Positions 20,629-30,999 of a DNA stretch of 64,000 nt are shown here, piece by piece. The notes under the pieces are model-generated. The model did no database searches, was not told where the DNA came from, and saw nothing but the letters and a program-made list of their open reading frames with translations. A program made the translations under genes and the position numbers. Location of the stretch: contig JACTVC010000015.1 in the NCBI GenBank assembly GCA_018417955.1, positions 1,017,862 to 1,081,861 of the forward strand, in the 5' to 3' direction. Origin of the DNA: Laccaria trichodermophora. Lineage: Eukaryota > Basidiomycota > Agaricomycetes > Agaricales > Hydnangiaceae. Numbering within the stretch: the stretch's first letter is position 1; each line of letters starts with the position of its first letter.

Positions 20629-22017
20629 ATGTTGAACCCGCCGCTTTCTCTCCTCTCATACGATTTGCTTGCTTACATCGTCGAACATATCTCAACCCTC
20701 CGGGATGAACGACTCCATAATCTCTCCCTTACGGATCGGGCATTTACGCACTTATGCCAAACATACATCTTCCGGAGCCTTAAGCTGGGCACAGGTTCGG
20801 CAACCAAGAGAAAGATAGGGAGGAAGCTAGCAAAAATGGAAAAGATTTTAAACGACAAACCTTCGTTCGCCAACTGTGTGCGTGTGATTCGTATTGATGT
20901 CTTGCACGAACGAAATGGATGGCTTCTCAACGATCCCACCCTCATCAACATCCTCCAACTGCTCGCCAAGTCGCCGATGCCACCACATGAACTTCGCTTC
21001 GGCGGACCTATGTCCTGTCCATTAACAATCGAGGACCCCTTACTATTCGTGGGACGGCTCACGCAATCATTCTTTTCGCAAACCCTGACTACCCTCCACC
21101 TCACCGAATGCAAGAACGTGCCATTGCCTCTTTTCCTCATCTGCCACAAGTTGAGAAGAGTACGCCTTGACCACGTGGGAGTTACTGAGGAGAGCTACGA
21201 TGAATATCCAGGGGAATATTGCTCTAGCCGAGACCAAACATTGCCAACACTGGAAGTTTTCGACTACCGCGACTCGCACTTGACTCGCACAGCCTCGTCA
21301 AACAGATGATCGCATCACCGCCTAGGTTTCATACGCCAGTGGTCCTTTGGTCAAGGCTACACGTTCTGACCCTATCCCCGCACGGGGAGAAAGAAATGGC
21401 TTGCTTGCAACCTATCCTCGATGCAGCTTCTGATACCCTGGAGGAATTGTATCTTACTAGCTTACACGTGGGTGAATGTAGGTGCAGTGTTTTTTTATAA
21501 AGGGAAGCGAATTTGACACGTTTCTGACAAAGGTAAACAACTCCCACTTGCTGGACTTCTGAACCCCAAAGATCTTTCATGCCCGCATGTATTTGTGCTT
21601 TACGCCATTATCAAAAAATTCAATCAAAAAGAGTCCGGTGCTCTCCGCGATATCAATATTGTCCTCAGTAAGATATCTGCATCCAATCAAATCACGAATC
21701 TCTCATTCGACTTTGACATCTCCCGCAAGCACCCTTTTGGTGGCTGTCTTGAACAAGATTGGGTCGGATTACGTGATGAAATCATACGCATTTCTGCAGG
21801 GAAGCCGCTCGAGTTGGAGTTACAGACGGCGGTGTCTTTGAAGAGCTTTCAGTCCCCAGATGTTGGAGATGGCGCAATATACAAGCGCATCGCGGAGACG
21901 ACAGCATTCCTTCCAGACTTTCCGAACATTTGTGCCCACTTTTGGAACCCAACTTGTTGGTCTAGTGGGCTCGCTCCATTCCCTCGCGGCCAAGTGCGCA
22001 GTAGATGTAGACGGTAA
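20629..22017 (+). pseudogene. F-box-like protein gene with 11-nt frameshift
   Basis: The frame opens at ATG 20629 with an F-box-like N terminus (LSLLSYDLLAYIVEHI, then LSLTDRAFTHLCQTYIFRSL), followed by leucine-rich stretches such as LTTLHLTECKNVPL and LRRVRLDHVGV. This is the usual layout of fungal F-box/LRR-type substrate receptors of SCF ligases. The frame breaks at about 21285, where GACTCGCAC is present twice, 11 nt apart. Removing one 11-nt unit restores SHSLVKQMIASPPRFH and the frame to 21471. A GT-AG intron (21472-21532) follows, then about 160 codons ending at 22017. Coding-like sequence in other frames continues to about 22350, so further damage is possible. A sequencing error cannot be excluded. 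Confidence 0.65.
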
Positions 22018-22723
22018 CTCGCTCGCGTATTGTTTCTTGGACCTACGCACCAAAATGACCCAGTCTTGCATTTTTACAAATGCCGCATCTTCATATCCAC
22101 TGGATGACTTGTTTGCTCACTCGTTATACCGAGAACATGGCTTTGCGCAAGCAGGGCCTCGAGGACCTTTGGTGAGCTCATTGGACGTGCTTTCAGAAGC
22201 CTCTTGAAGAACTTGCCAGGGTTGAGTGTCCGTCTGATGGGTACCTTTTTTGAGTACACCTTTGTAAAGCAGCTTTCTATAGAAACAAACGGATTGAATC
22301 TTGGCTTCATTTCCTTACCCCGTATGAGGTCTCGAATTTTAATTTGAACATTGGACTTTGACCTTGGTACAAGGAGGTACCAGGAATTCAGGCCGTGACC
22401 CGAGGTAGGGTGGGTCCATGAAGCCTTGAAAATATTCAAACTATACCATGGGGAGGACAGCATCCCTGTCAGGCTATCCAACCAATTGTACTTGTTGGAC
22501 GTGTGAGCGGCGAAGTACAGTAAATGTAGGTGATAGCACAGTCTCGGCCATTCCTTAGATCTAAGTGCCTCCCATGTCCTTCAAGTTTGCCTGCGACCTG
22601 GATGAGACACTCGTCCTGATCCATCTCTCAGAGACATCTATCGAATTATCCCTGTACTACACGTCTTCGCTTCTATCTACAACCTAGAAAGCTCACCCAT
22701 TACATCCCTGTATAGTCCACTAG
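22018..22723. other. Intergenic / possible tail of the F-box gene
   Basis: A plus-strand open stretch near 22170-22348 (reading SLLKNLPGLSVRLMGTFFEY) looks coding but could not be joined to a gene. Confidence 0.3.
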
Positions 22724-24211
22724 TCACGGGTTCGCTGCAATGCGACCGGATTGTTTGGCTGGCGCCTTTGCCGGCGACGGTTTCCCCACTGCACGAGCTG
22801 GACGCTTCGGAGTCCCCTTGGTTGAACCCAGTGGCTTCACTGCAACGCGACCGGTCTTTTTGGCTGGCGCCTTTGCTGGCAACGATTTACCCACTGCACG
22901 AGCTGGACGCTTCAAGTTCGGAGTCCCCTTGGTCGAACCCAGTGCCAGCTTTGCTGCAACGCGACCGGATTTCCTGGCTGGTGCTTTCGCCGGTGACGGT
23001 TTCCCCACTGCACGAGCTGGACGCTTCGAAGTCCCCTTGGTCGAACCAACATTGAAACCAGGTGATGATGCCCTTGAGGATGCTGGACTGGGATCGTTAG
23101 GCTTCATGAGCTTTGTGTTATCCATCACGCCCTGTAGCTTGCGTTGCAAGGTTGATTCTCCAAAAGTGTGGCCACCCTTTGCAAGTCGATGTTTGATCAA
23201 AGATTGATATACCAGTAGTTGGAATAAACTCACGTCTTTGAATGCCTGGTCAAGCTGTTGAGCTGTTTTCCTGGCAGTTCTGTAGCTGACTTTCGTGTAT
23301 TCATCGCGGACTTTCTTAGGGGTGATGGCCTTGCCATTCATCCCATGCTTGATCAATTGGCCTTTCTATTGCGGAGTAAGTCGCAGGCAATACATATCTC
23401 AAAGGATAAGAGCCTTACTCCTCGATTGACGCCGGCGGGCACTGGCGCCATGTTCCCTGGACCATTGATAATGCATTTGAGATTCTTCTGGAGATCAGCG
23501 TCCAGTTTACTGAGTAAAAGATTAGGCGGCGCTCACATCATGATGAACATGGATACGTACTTGAATGCAAGGCCATGGTCCTTGAGGTAGCCATCGAGAA
23601 TCTGATGTTCAAACACATGATCTACGAATCGGAACAAAGAATTCAGTTATATCGGCAGCCCGACGTTTCGAGGGAACCATACCGGCATCCGTTTTCGGGA
23701 TCATGAGAATTTCCTGATTACGAGGGTGTCGCTCTGATGGCTTTAGTTTTTCGCGAGTAACACCGCCCGCCAAATCGAACTTGTACGCATAATGAGCATT
23801 TTCCAGCTAGATGCAAAACCCTAGACACCTCGCCAAATTTTCTGGTGTCCGCCTTGCTTTGTGCAGACAACCGCATTTGGCACAAGTCCGTATCATCATA
23901 ACCTCGATTGGAGGATGGAGCACTCCATTACATTACATATATTCTGGGTTGGTGGAGGAATTGCATCATTCATGCCCGCTTCCTTCCTCAAAAGGTTGTT
24001 TGCACAAAGCGAGGTGGAGACTAGAAAATTTCGGGAGGTGTCTAGGGTTTTGCATTTAGCTGTCAGCATTCTTGCGATAGGCCTTGCTGGACACTCTAGC
24101 CGAACTGAGCCGGGCCCGTCTTTGCAATTGGTCTGATGAAGGTATGACAGCAGCGAAAGAAAGCGCAAACTGAGCAGCTATGAAGGTGGATAGGATGAGC
24201 GACCAGCGCAT
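22724..24211 (-). pseudogene. Secreted Lys-rich repeat protein gene interrupted by a MITE
   Basis: The start at 24211 encodes a signal-peptide-like MRWSLILSTFIAAQFALSF followed by AAVIPSS. The exon is cut by a 264-bp element (23801-24064) that brings a stop within three codons. If the element and one AATGCT duplicate are removed, exons 24211-24071, 23800-23683, 23621-23561, 23509-23419, 23365-23234 and 23176-22724 join in perfect frame to 331 aa. The middle carries DHVFEHQILDGYLK, NMAPVPAGVNRGKGQLIKHG and YTKVSYRTARKTAQQLDQAF; the D-H...E-x-Q and later N/VN-x-x-KG spacing hints at an HNH-type nuclease, but this is weak. The C terminus has three copies of a roughly 34-residue KRPARAVGKPSPAKAPAKKSG repeat, very basic and histone-H1-like. 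The family is not recognised. Confidence 0.75.
23801..24064. mobile_element. MITE, 264 bp, inserted in an exon
   Basis: The ends form imperfect inverted repeats of about 65 bp: AGCTAGATGCAAAACCCTAG on the left, AGCTAAATGCAAAACCCTAG reading inward from the right. The host sequence AGCATT is duplicated at 23795-23800 and 24065-24070. Removal of the element plus one AGCATT restores the host reading frame. No coding capacity is seen. The superfamily is not determined. Confidence 0.8.
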
Positions 24212-25247
24212 AATAGAGAGGATAGCGAAAGATGGTTTTCTTCAGAGGGCCTGCCTGAGGGACCTAGCATGCTGGTGATGGGTATTTATTGGCACACAGG
24301 TTGTTCGGGCGCTGAAGTGCTGATGCATGATGGGCTGTCAGTCAACTGTGGGGACGTGATGGGGACTCAGTAGTTGAAGCTAAACTCGGTAGAAGCAAAT
24401 GCAGCTGTACAGTCACACAAATAAACCTGCTATGAGCGTGACCCCGAGATGATCGATGATGCGACTCGATGTTCAGCATTGAATATTTGTTCAACTCACG
24501 CACTACTACATTCTTTGCCGTATTCAGTGTTCACGAAGGGCTGTACGAAAGATATCGAAAGACGCGCGAACGCCCTCAAATTTTGCGTCGTTGATTTTCG
24601 TTCCAAGCAAAAGGCGACTCGGATGTGTGCACCCACTTCAAGTTACACCCACGATACGTGCACCCACTTACACCCACCGTACTTAAGATCCGTAACAGCT
24701 GCCAGTAACTCACCCAAATTCCATCTTCGCCGAACTCGAGGCTGATCAGAAATTCAAACCCCGTGACTCGGATGATTTGAACTGATTTGAGACTTTTGAG
24801 TTCCGTACGGTGTGGGGCCATCGGTTGGCCATTGGGTCCACTGCCCTGCCCCACCCTGCCCTCCTCACTAGACGCCTGAAGACGAATTATGATGATGGCA
24901 GGTCCCTGCGAGTCAGTAAAGATTTTTTTTTTCGTCCAAATCGAACGTTACGACTAACTCATTTGACAAATTTTTATGACTATTGACAGGGCATGTTCCT
25001 TTGACCGAGCTCGAGCCTTCTACTTGCTCAACCAAGATCGATCATCAAACCGGTACCCACAGACCACATGAACAGGCCACACAAACTAGAGGGGGTTACA
25101 TCTACAGCTTGAATTACATCGACCGCACAACGTATGTAAGTTAATATAAAAGAACACAGTGGGTATTGAGCATGAAAAAGAAAAAGAGACCACACACGCC
25201 CAGTACGAATACAATGCACCCACCAAACCACATATAATTAACCCCAC
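24212..25247. other. Intergenic
   Basis: No gene is seen. Short imperfect repeats of a TACACCCAC word occur near 24640-24685. Confidence 0.4.
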
Positions 25248-26475
25248 TCAAGCCTTCCCTTCCTCTTTCGCAGTCTCATAAGACATAGCATTCCGATCAG
25301 GACTCATAAGACGCGCATATTCCAACATCAACCTATCCACATCACAGTGTCCATCAACAAAATCAAAATCGTAAAAGAAAAACACCACAAAAAGAATAAG
25401 CGTACCTGAAAAAATAAGTCAGCAAGTCCTCCTTCCTCCAAAACGTCTCACTCCACTTCCGTCCCACAACCGCAATTTTCCTCGCCAGATCTTCATGTGC
25501 CCCGTCCCCATTCCCATCCCCCCTGAAGAAGAGGAGGGCGTCATGTAGGTCCGAGAGGTCCAGTTGGATGGGGATGTAGTGTACCCATGGGGCTACGCGG
25601 TCGGTGGACCTATCAACCGAGCAACATCGCTTTAGTATTATAAATGGGGGACAGAGGGAGGGGAAAAGGGGGGACTCACCACTCGAGATAAATGGTCGAC
25701 TTGAATACACGGGCATTGGTCGTCATGAGGTGTTTAAACTGACCTGACCAGCCATTCTCCCATCAACCTAAAATATATATGAAAAAGCCTGTCAGGCTTC
25801 CTCTCGCTCTCGGGAAAAAGAAAAAAAGACACGCACATGAATGATATACTTATACCTCCCAGCCTCCTTCTCCCTCTGATAATTACTCCACTCAAACAAA
25901 TAATCCCCACTCAAACAATATCGGACAAACTCTTCAAACACGCAATCGGGTTCCCCGCAAACGCATCTATCACAGCAGAATTCAACGTCGCCGTCCTCAC
26001 CTCCCTCATCTCCCCACTCTTCTCCATCCGACTCCGATCAGGTGGTATCATCTCATTCAACATTCGCAGACCGCACCAAATGGATGCGCTGTTGTTTCCG
26101 CCAGCATGTCTTGGTAGCATGGAGCATCCCCGTGTTGCTCCCGTGCCATAAAAGTCGCTCGTCGTTATCGTCAAAAACCGGGTCGCCAGAGTCCGTTACC
26201 CACCCGTACGGAGTGGGGATCCCGATGTTGTGGTGGATCGTCGTGGAGAAGGAGGAGGACTCGGGGACCATGGATTGTTGCGGTTTAGGGCCCATGTTGT
26301 GCGAGAAGAACTGCCCGTGGTGGAGGAGATGGTCTGGGTGCAGGCATGGTCCATCGCTTGGCAGTGGTTGTGGATTAACGTCTTTTTGGAAGGTGGAGGT
26401 GGGGGTTTGTTTAGGTCGATGGGCCTTCGTCGGGCTGGGGAGGATGGTGCGCAGGCAGAGATCCAGCCCATCAAG
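25248..26475 (-). pseudogene. 5'-truncated, frameshifted CAP10-like glycosyltransferase
   Basis: In order on the minus strand are GWISACAPSSPARRRP, LHPDHLLHHGQFFSHN, GIPTPYGWVTDS, ERLLWHGSNTGM, EVRTATLNSAVIDAF, GDYLFEWSNYQREKEAGRYK, NGWSGQFKHLMTTNARVFKS, TDRVAPWVHYIPIQLDLSDL and DALLFFRGDGNG. After a spliced intron the last exon ends MLEYARLMSPDRN...EGKA at 25248. These match the second half of fungal CAP10-type (GT90-like) glycosyltransferases. The frame changes at least three times (near 26340, 26060-25925 and 25760) without usable introns. The N-terminal part is absent, and its place is taken by a fragment of an unrelated gene (26575-26681). It is most likely a dead gene. Confidence 0.75.
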
Positions 26476-26574
26476 TTGATCTTGGGGAGTGCAGCGCGTT
26501 CAACGTCTAGTGACTTTCGTCAGTTCAATATCAAGCTTGTCTGAACATGTGGACATACAAGACTGTGAACGGGC

Positions 26575-26681
26575 AGCCTCGAGTGTGGCAAGTTGAGTGT
26601 AGGACATGCTGTCTGTGAGCCCTGCCAGCGGACAACGTCCGACAGCGACAGTAGTATGGGCTCGGGCCGCGCAAAATCCAT
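26575..26681 (-). pseudogene. 5' fragment of the 12.6-kb Ser/Thr/Pro-rich gene
   Basis: The minus strand encodes MDF, PEPIL, then LSDVVRWQGSQTACP, as in residues 16-45 of the protein at 12610-14694. The nucleotide match is strong up to CTCGAG and then ends. It is a translocated fragment with no downstream exons. Confidence 0.75.
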
Positions 26682-27740
26682 CGTACTTTCAATTGCTGCT
26701 ACTTAGAGGTTTCCTCTTGGTTTTCTCACCCCAGACGTGAATTCAAAACAGTTAATGACATTTTCTTCTTCCTAATGTAATCTCTGTTAGTATATCGGTT
26801 ACATAGTACACGCGCCTGTCATTAAGTAAGTGTTGAATGTAAAGCATTGTCGCGCGAAAGCTGGGTTCGACAGAGAGTACTTATTGTTGAACACATCTGT
26901 TGCTTTCTGTTTTATTAGCGGCCCCACCGACTGTATGCATCATCTACGTCTTTGAGCATGTTCATTGTCAATACCGACATGTGGAATCGCAAGACCACGC
27001 AGTCGTGATCAGAACAATCCATGATTGCATTACTTGGCGTTAACGAAGCTGAGAGTTCCTCATCATACTGACGCTATCTAACACTTCTGTGCAAGTTGTG
27101 CAAGTTGGATGATCTACCTGGAGCAAATCATTCAGTACCGCACCCAACTGTCCTACGTCCAAACGAAATAGCTGCTACTAACTCTAAATTTGGTGCCTTA
27201 CAGATCTGAGGAAACGTAGTACTACAGCAAGTGAAGAATCTGACGGAAAGTCGACGTCGATGAGGCGAACCCTGAGTTGAAAGGTCGTCGAAACTAGCTT
27301 CCAACAATCAGTATGCGTGAAATCCAACCAACTAGCACGTTTGGCAGGACACTGGAAAAAATAAATGTTAGAGGCCTTGAGCGATGCGGGAGTCGAGGGC
27401 ATAGGTGAAACGGGATATTGACACCGAAAATGAGAATACAATAACATCAGGAAATTGGTTGAGACCTATGTAGGTCTATGGAGCCTATGTAGGGACCATA
27501 GCTTCATAGGTTCCCCCCCGATATATAGATTACATAGGTCAGTGAGTACCCTATGTAGGCTGGTGGTAGGTTGCCATAGGTACTGTATCTCAACCCCCTT
27601 CTGCCGAAAATGTAGCTTCACCTCTTGCTGAGGTGCTCACTCTACCATCATCTTTCACAATGATATGTGACAATTTTGAAGATGATGATTCAACGAGTCT
27701 TCAAACTTTAATGACATGGGCAAGGGAAACTTAGTGAATA
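26682..27740. other. Intergenic
   Basis: No gene is seen. Short words such as CCTATGTAGG and CTATGGAGCCTATG recur at 27460-27580 and again near 28145-28175, flanking a tRNA-like segment, so a repeat element is likely. Confidence 0.35.
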
Positions 27741-27749
27741 AATATTACA

Positions 27750-27835
27750 TCTTTGGGGAATTGAACTCAGAGTCTTATGGAGAGGCCTATACAAGAGATC
27801 AGTCATTGCACATGCAATATTACAGTTAGTCTATA
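27750..27835 (-). repeat. tRNA-related (SINE-like) segment
   Basis: On the minus strand a B-box match GTTCAATTC (27766-27758) lies 56 nt downstream of an A-box-like TAGACTAACTG (27833-27823, one mismatch). No cloverleaf with a paired acceptor stem is obvious, so a tRNA-derived SINE is more likely than a tRNA gene. Confidence 0.4.
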
Positions 27836-28399
27836 GGAGCCTTTGCAATATCTGGCTCTTTGCACTATACATACCACTACTGCTGGGAAAACTTTTTATA
27901 AATTGTTCACCCAATGTTCACCTCCACTGCAAACAGTGAGAAGATGTGTCTAATAAATTGTGGCCCAGGGTAGCTTGTATCATATATACTGGTATTATGA
28001 TCATAATTTCCCTCATACCCCATTGACTGTGATATCATGTCTCCATCATTTCAAATTTTTGATGAGGTCAAATTTATTTTGATAATCTACTGTAGGCTCA
28101 GAGTATCTTTTGTACCTACCATAGTCTACAGAGGTAATGATTAACCTATGTTGACCTACTGAGCCTATGGAGACTATGTAAATATAGCCAAACTACAGCC
28201 CAGAACCGTTTTCCTGATGAATCCCGATCTTCATGCCGTGTATCTTTCGCCACCAAGAGCCGTCCTACGTTTTCAGAATCTCTCAGGGTTAAAAATAATG
28301 GACAATATAGGGAACATACTTTCTCTCAATTCAAACGAACCCGCGCGATCTTCACACACCTGAGAAGGATCTGCCACCTATCTGTGAACACCTGATTGT

Positions 28400-28620
28400 A
28401 GTAGTGACCAAAGATTGAACGAACGTGTTGTTATCGAACAGTCCCTCAATTTCCTTTGGTCATGGAGTGCACTGCTCGCCGGCGGTCCATGAGTCCCAGC
28501 GAGCATTTTCGGAAAATAACAAACATGGCAGTGGGTTTTCAGGATCGGCATTGTCACGAGGACATGTAAACATCCTCAGGACTGGTGACTGGCCGAAAAG
28601 GAAGGAGATTCGGATTTGAC
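28400..28620 (+). repeat. Shared upstream repeat block (F2a)
   Basis: It has the GAACGTGTTGTTATCGAACA word, GGAGTGCACTGCTCGCCGGC, a CCAGCGAGCATTTTCGGAA word and CATGGCAGTGG, as in the F1 upstream blocks. This shared block precedes an F2, not an F1, gene. Confidence 0.75.
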
Positions 28621-28656
28621 ATATCCATTCTGGGAAGAAAAGTGCAACCGAAAAGT

Positions 28657-28662
28657 TATAAA
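28657..28662 (+). promoter_or_regulatory. TATA box of F2a
   Basis: TTATAAA is followed by an ACCCCACCCAGAAACTTCATT leader that is nearly identical in F2b. Confidence 0.65.
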
Positions 28663-28862
28663 CCCCCCCAGCCGCTGTTCTTACTTTACCCCACCCAGAA
28701 ACTTCATTCTCCTGTAAACACGTAGGTCATTTTCATCGACGTCAATATGAGCATGATTCTGACCTTCATATCATGGTCATGGTAGCCCGATCATCTTCAA
28801 ACTATGGCTAGTGCGTTAACATATCCACCCATTTGCCTAGCGATTTGTTTTCTGACATAGCT

Positions 28863-29165
28863 ATGCACTGGGTAGCCAGCTTCCTAGTCAGAAACAACAG
28901 CTACGCCAACGTTTTCGTCAGTCAGGAAAATCCCCCAATTGAAGTGAGAATCCCCCCTTTCGGGACTTCCCCGCCATTCAGTTCCCCTGGGACGTACTCC
29001 ATCCGGGCGGAACGAGAGCATTTGCCATTCCCCCCGCCCGAGATTGTTGTCACATTCTCTCCAGGAGAGACATTATTAGAAGCCAAGGCGATCAACAAAC
29101 CTTCTTTGAATGTCGACATTATTGCAAAGTTCGATGTTCAGAAAGGTGATCTTATTTCGTCGTGA
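28863..29165 (+). CDS. Small protein, family F2 copy a
   Basis: About 100 aa from the ATG at 28863. Shared F2 features are VASF-V-NN, a PPFSSPGTYSIRAE stretch, LPFPPPEIVVTFSPGE, KAINKPS and NVDIIAKFD. The F1 family has the same order (V-NFTI-N, GT-FF-FGTYT, AP-IFFQ, GNFNISAVL), so F1 and F2 are probably homologous; that is inference. An upstream ATG at 28804 could be joined by an unusually short intron. At the 3' end an alternative 50-nt GT-AG intron (28-30 codon positions before the 3' flank) would change the last residues. Function is unknown. Confidence 0.65.
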   Translation: MHWVASFLVRNNSYANVFVSQENPPIEVRIPPFGTSPPFSSPGTYSIRAEREHLPFPPPEIVVTFSPGETLLEAKAINKPSLNVDIIAKFDVQKGDLISS

Positions 29166-29449
29166 AGACCAGTCTAGAATGCTCATTATTTCTAGCCTGA
29201 ATGGGTCGTCAAGATTTAGGCAGAATGGAGTTGTTGGCTGAGCTCACCTTCCTTTGAGTTCTTCGTATATGTACTTGTATTCCCCTGAGACTGCATTCAT
29301 GAAATCGAAGTTGTTTCCACAATAATTGAATCCCAGGAGTCAGGTAATAAGTCTCCCCGCAGCATCGAGGGTAAATTAAAGCCCAAGAGATGGAGGGAAA
29401 GACATAGCGACCTTGGATCATTGTTCACCTTGTCACGCATTTCTTCTAT

Positions 29450-29619
29450 CTTGACGCTCAGAAAATTTGATCACGTAACAAGAAATGAATTGGATGTCTG
29501 ACGGCCGACCTTCGACGATCATGGGTCTCCACCCCATTTCCCAGCACTCTGTCTCCTACTCAGCTTTCCCGATTGTTACCCCTTGACCCACTCAATTAAC
29601 CCATCGCGACATACGTGGG
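29450..29619. other. Spacer with duplicated flank
   Basis: Sequence near 29440-29520 (TCTATCTTGACGCTCAGAAA) also occurs near 4360-4440 and 10510-10580, so the repeat unit reaches further upstream than the block annotated below. Confidence 0.5.
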
Positions 29620-30410
29620 GAGTGCGCCATGTGTTTACATGGCGAAGTGTTGCAATTGAAGACATTTTTGACGACATACTGAAGACAGTCCCACGATAAG
29701 GATCGATCGCTCGAGCGCTTTCTTTGCGGTGAGGCTATGTAGGACCCCCGGCAATAGCAGGAAAGCCCTGGTCCCGATCCGAACAAAAAATGTGGATTTT
29801 AGGCCCTACAGCTGGGGGCCAATCCGGACAAAAAGTGACAAAATTCGAAACTGCCCAGAGCCAGAGTCCGGACAAAATCGACGAGATGTCAAAAAAGAAG
29901 CCTCCCAGCCGGTATTTGGGCATAATTGTAGGACATTTGTGGGGGAAATTTTACCCTGATCTGGCCGTCCGGACCAATTTTTGAGATTGGGGTGTAGTAG
30001 GCCAGGTCCAGTCCGGACAAATTTGGTGGAGAGGCGTCCGGACAAAAACCCAATTTTCGGGATCAGGCCTTTTCTGCTATTGCCGGGGGTCCTGGCTATG
30101 TGTTCCGTTGGAAGGCAGGAATAGACTCCGTAACGAGGATTTGACAGGAAGAATGGTGAAAGCGTGTAAGAGTTGACCAATTGAAATTGAACGAACGAAC
30201 GTGATGTTATCGAACAGTCCCTCGCCTTCCTTTAATCATGAAGTGCACTGCTCTCCGGCGTTCCGTGAGTCCGAGCGAGCATTTTAGGAAGGGAGATCCA
30301 GAACCCAAAAATAACTGGGCTTTCAGAATCGGCATGGTCAGAAGGACATGTGAACATCCTACTGACTGACTGAACAGGAACGAGATTCGAGTTCAACACA
30401 TCCAATACTA
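29620..30410 (+). repeat. Shared upstream repeat block (F2b), split by a transposon
   Basis: The left part (29620-29740) and right part (30094-30410) together reproduce the F1d block at 10690-11300, including GGAGTGCGCCATGTG, ATAAGGATCGATCGCTCG, TTTGACAGGAAGAATGG and GAGTCCGAGCGAGCATTTT. The split is caused by the element at 29741-30093. Confidence 0.8.
29741..30093. mobile_element. hAT-like non-autonomous element, 353 bp
   Basis: Terminal inverted repeats start AGGACCCCCGGCAATAGCAG at both ends and continue imperfectly for about 35 bp. The 8-bp host sequence GGCTATGT is duplicated on both sides (29733-29740, 30094-30101). An 8-bp duplication is typical of hAT transposons. Internally a GTCCGGACAAA word is repeated several times. 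No transposase is encoded. Confidence 0.85.
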
Positions 30411-30428
30411 TGAAGAAAAGTGGGAAGT

Positions 30429-30434
30429 TATAAA
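30429..30434 (+). promoter_or_regulatory. TATA box of F2b
   Basis: TTATAAAAA is followed by the same CCCCACCCAGAAACTTCATT leader as in F2a. Confidence 0.65.
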
Positions 30435-30630
30435 AACGCCCAACCGCTGTCTTACCCCACCCAGAAACTTCATTCTCCTGCAAACATGTATGTCATTATC
30501 GTCGACGTCAATATCAGGATGACTCTGACCTTCATATCGTAACGACAGACTCCCATTATCATCTTCACACTATGCCTTGTGCGTTAACATATCGCCTCAT
30601 TTGCCTAGCTGGTTGTTTTCTGACACAGCT

Positions 30631-30942
30631 ATGCACTGCGTAGCCAACTTCACGGTCAAAAACAACGGTAAAACCAACGTCTTCGTCTTTCTGGAAGAAC
30701 CTTCGCTTGAAGTGACGGTACCCCCTGGCCAAACTTCCCTGCCATTCAGCTCCCCTGGGACGTACCTCATCCGGTCGGAACTTGAGAATTTGCCACTCCC
30801 CCCACCTGAGATTCTTGTCGCATTCACTCCAGGAGAGACATTCGAAACTAAGTCAATCAACCGACCTAATTTGAACGTCGACCTTATTGCAAAGTTCGAT
30901 TTCGGGGGAGGTGATCTTATTTCGTCGTTGATCTCAGTCTAA
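30631..30942 (+). CDS. Small protein, family F2 copy b
   Basis: About 103 aa from ATG 30631 (MHCVANFTVKNNGKTNVFVF). It has PPGQTSLPFSSPGTYLIRSE, NLPLPPPEILVAFTPGE, KSINRPNLNVDLIAKFDF and ends DLISSLISV if unspliced. ANFTV-N is the closest link to the F1 signature NFTIGN. A GT-AG intron starting at GGTGATC could shorten the C terminus, as in F2a and F2c. The N terminus is uncertain for the same reason as in F2a. Function is unknown. Confidence 0.7.
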   Translation: MHCVANFTVKNNGKTNVFVFLEEPSLEVTVPPGQTSLPFSSPGTYLIRSELENLPLPPPEILVAFTPGETFETKSINRPNLNVDLIAKFDFGGGDLISSLISV

Positions 30943-30999
30943 ATAGAACGCTCATTATTTCTAGCCTGAACGGATCGTCAAGGTTTAGGCGGAATGGAG

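Noticed and set aside
22740..23207. 155-aa plus-strand ORF
   Set aside because: Antisense shadow of the Lys/Ala/Pro repeat exon of the minus-strand gene.
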